Source: Rhodococcus sp. IEGM 1409 (GTDB lineage Bacteria; Actinomycetota; Actinomycetes; Mycobacteriales; Mycobacteriaceae). Taken from it: 64,000 nt of DNA. Both the position numbers and the translations under genes were made by a program. The notes beneath the pieces were generated by a model. It had not been told where the DNA came from. It was given only the letters and a program-made list of their open reading frames with translations, and did not search any database. Below, one piece after another: positions 62,451 through 64,000 of this stretch. Location: NCBI RefSeq assembly GCF_030056735.1, contig NZ_JASHKN010000010.1, positions 221,368-285,367 on the forward strand. The letters run 5' to 3'. Each line of letters begins with the position of its first letter. The first letter of the stretch is position 1.

Positions 62451-62490
62451 CAAGAGCCCCGCACCCGGAAATCCGGATGTGGGGCTCTTG
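62451..62490 (+). terminator. Terminator after tRNA-Thr
   Basis: Long imperfect stem CAAGAGCCCCGCA / TGTGGGGCTCTTG with an inner CGG/CCG pairing and AAAT loop, five bases after the tRNA, followed by TCATTTGT. Confidence 0.8.
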
Positions 62491-62567
62491 TCATTTGTCC
62501 CCACTTCTTACGTATGTGCGGTTTATCCTGATTCTGGCCAACACGTGCCTGAGCAGGGGAGACTTCG

Positions 62568-63128
62568 ATGTCGGATCAGAACTGGGGATCAGGCCAACCA
62601 CCGCAGAATCCGCCGCCGTACGGGCAGATGCCGCCGCAGGGCTACCAGTCACCGACGCCCGCCTATCCGTACGCAACGTGGATCTCTCGTGTTCTCGCGT
62701 CAATCCTCGACGGCTTTGTCGTTCCGCTTCCCGGCGTCATCCTCGCGATCATCGGGGCGGTGATCGCGTTCTCCGGATCCGAAGTGACCACATACGACGA
62801 CGGCAGCGTGAGCGCTGAGGGCGGCAATCCGGTCGGCATAATCGTTATGGTCGTCGGCATACTGGCCATCTTCTTGATCGAGGTGTGGAATCTCGTCTTC
62901 AGACAAGGAAACACCGGACAGACGCTCGGCAAGAAGTGGCTGGGGATTTCTGTGATTCGGGAGTCTGACGGTGTACCTCTCGGCCCGGTGGTGGCGCTGC
63001 TTCGTTGGATCTTGATGGCGATCCTGGGTGGCGCCTGCTTCCTCAACTATCTCTGGCCGCTCTGGGACCCGAAGCACCAGTGCTGGCACGACATGGTGGT
63101 TCGATCGGTAGTCGTTCGCGCGAGCTAG
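62568..63128 (+). CDS. RDD-family membrane protein
   Basis: 186-residue protein with a Pro/Gln/Gly-rich cytosolic N-terminus (QPPQNPPPYGQMPPQGYQ) and an RDD domain with three TM helices. The first contains RVLASILDGFVVPLPGVIL (Arg and Asp of the RDD signature), and WHDMVVRSVVV closes the domain. Function unknown; some relatives transport small solutes. Start ATG 62568 has CAGGGGAG upstream. Confidence 0.85.
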   Translation: MSDQNWGSGQPPQNPPPYGQMPPQGYQSPTPAYPYATWISRVLASILDGFVVPLPGVILAIIGAVIAFSGSEVTTYDDGSVSAEGGNPVGIIVMVVGILAIFLIEVWNLVFRQGNTGQTLGKKWLGISVIRESDGVPLGPVVALLRWILMAILGGACFLNYLWPLWDPKHQCWHDMVVRSVVVRAS

Positions 63129-63158
63129 TCGCTGCCGGGGTCTCTTACAGTGGGTGCC

Positions 63159-63581
63159 ATGGAGTTGGAAGCGCTGGCAAGTCGACGACGCGCGCTGGCC
63201 GCACCCGTCGGTGTCGCTGCCGTGGCCGCGACGGCCGCCGCGGTTCTCCATTTCCGCGATCCCCACAGTGCGGGTAGTTACGGCGTTTGTCCGATGTACG
63301 CGTTGACGGGATTGTGGTGCCCGGCGTGTGGTGGCCTTCGTGCGGTCAATGACCTGACTAATCTGGATCTTGGTGCCGCAGTGTCCAGCAATATCTTGAT
63401 CGTGCCGTTTGTCGCGGTATTGGTGATCGCGTGGATCGCTTGGACAGTGCGCCGCTGGAAAGGCACGCGGGATCGCATGATCGTGCTTCGGCCGACCGTG
63501 ACGATCGTGGTGCTCGGAGTTCTCGTTGCATTTACGGTTGTTCGAAACACCCCGTGGGGGAGCTGGCTCGCGCCGGCGTGA
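63159..63581 (+). CDS. DUF2752 membrane protein
   Basis: 140-residue membrane protein with three hydrophobic helices. The central motif CPMYALTGLWCPACGGLRA, with three Cys, is the DUF2752 signature and may bind metal or heme; function unknown. ATG 63159 is preferred; GTG 63150 is in frame upstream. No clear ribosome site is visible for either. Confidence 0.85.
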   Translation: MELEALASRRRALAAPVGVAAVAATAAAVLHFRDPHSAGSYGVCPMYALTGLWCPACGGLRAVNDLTNLDLGAAVSSNILIVPFVAVLVIAWIAWTVRRWKGTRDRMIVLRPTVTIVVLGVLVAFTVVRNTPWGSWLAPA

Positions 63582-63596
63582 CGGTAAGAGGTCGAC

Positions 63597-63695
63597 ATGG
63601 CAATGCAGGTTTTTTCGCTCATCGTTCTGCTCGGCGCGCTGATCATTCTGATTCCGACGGCACGACGTGTCTTCGGCAAGAAGGACGACGAGTAG
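63597..63695 (+). CDS. 32-residue single-helix membrane peptide
   Basis: Short reading frame MAMQVFSLIVLLGALIILIP followed by TARRVFGKKDDE: one TM helix and a basic-then-acidic cytosolic tail. ATG 63597 has AAGAGG eight bases upstream. It lies 15 bases after the DUF2752 gene and may be its partner. Similar peptides are often missed in annotation. Confidence 0.6.
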   Translation: MAMQVFSLIVLLGALIILIPTARRVFGKKDDE

Positions 63696-63733
63696 GCCTC
63701 GACAACTGGGCCGGCGGGGAACATGCTGGCGGT

Positions 63734-63931
63734 ATGGCTGATTCGTTGAAAGCTCGTGTCAAGGAGAAGCTGCTGCGGCAACTCGCCGAGGACGGTCGGC
63801 ACCCGATTCAGGAAGCTGAGGGTGACGATCCCCGGTTGGTGTCGATCAACGACGACCTCGAAGCCTTGGAACAGGCCGAAGAAGGCGATCCGATCGTCGA
63901 AGAACTGGCCGAGAGGTACTGGGTTCCGTGA
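63734..63931 (+). CDS. Conserved hypothetical protein, 65 residues
   Basis: Small acidic soluble protein: MADSLKARVKEKLLRQLAED, then ...DDLEALEQAEEGDPIVEELA. Mostly helical, no known domain. It lies 38 bases after the membrane peptide on the same strand. Unrecognised. Confidence 0.6.
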   Translation: MADSLKARVKEKLLRQLAEDGRHPIQEAEGDDPRLVSINDDLEALEQAEEGDPIVEELAERYWVP

Positions 63932-63990
63932 AGTTTACCGACCGCAGTGCTCTGACCTGGCGATTTGGTGTTGTGTTGATCTTCGCGTAA
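63928..63990 (+). CDS. Possible 20-residue peptide overlapping the previous stop
   Basis: GTG 63928 overlaps the preceding TGA by four bases (GTGA) and reads VKFTDRSALTWRFGVVLIFA before TAA. Translational coupling is possible, and the end is hydrophobic, but so short a frame may be chance. Confidence 0.25.
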   Translation: MKFTDRSALTWRFGVVLIFA

Positions 63991-64000
63991 CTTTGTCCAG

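Overview
The window looks like a chromosomal segment of a high-GC mycolic-acid actinobacterium, most likely Rhodococcus (erythropolis/qingshengii-like; inferred, not searched). Gene order from about 6.3 kb to 63 kb largely follows the Mycobacterium tuberculosis Rv3683-to-Rv3644c block: metallophosphoesterase, ponA2, whiB4, two ArsA ATPases, DUF4177 peptide, RidA, MBL hydrolase, crp, nth, thioredoxin, NUDIX, marP, ephE, holin-like protein, acs, dpp operon, Fic-like protein, HAD, ssd/tad, SftH-type helicase, cspA, topA, holB. Accessory DNA is inserted into this backbone at several points.

Layout. 0-6.3 kb is accessory and partly decayed: a YdjM-like membrane hydrolase, a type II cholesterol oxidase, two gene remnants joined head to head, an iron-siderophore binding lipoprotein with an IdeR-like box at its start codon, an acyl-CoA synthetase pseudogene and a VOC protein. 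6.2-14.7 kb is core. 14.7-24.2 kb is an island. It carries a tightly packed five-gene operon for 3-hydroxyanthranilate ring cleavage and conversion to a 2-oxopentenoate (dehydrogenase, decarboxylase, deaminase, dioxygenase, ACMS decarboxylase), an MHS transporter and a LysR regulator. It also carries a TetR/carboxylesterase unit with a clear operator and a frameshifted DUF1348 gene. 24.2-31.6 kb is core again (crp to nhaA). 31.9-39.7 kb is a second island: an MHS transporter, an NCS1 permease and an aliphatic amidase system (amiC, amiS, amiE, amiB) with a divergent MarR gene.

39.7-48.1 kb holds acs and a dipeptide ABC operon (dppA-B-C-D), divergent around a perfect CRP/GlxR-type site. The crp gene is in the same window. 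48.1-49.6 kb holds two structured RNAs flanking a HAD hydrolase: an Ms1/MTS2823-like RNA and a 6C RNA. 49.6-54.3 kb is the Flp/Tad pilus operon (ssd, tadA, tadB, tadC, a DUF4244 pilin and two TadE-like pseudopilins). 54.3-64 kb holds the helicase, cspA, topA, holB, tRNA-Thr and small membrane proteins.

The main non-coding signals are the Ms1-like RNA with its promoter, the 6C RNA, and shared TTTCA(WW)TGAAA palindromes that tie the MarR gene to both amidase promoters. A 55-bp two-hairpin element also occurs twice, each copy overlapping the 3' end of a gene, and a 28-bp tandem repeat begins two bases before a stop codon. No CRISPR array, insertion sequence or prophage was seen.
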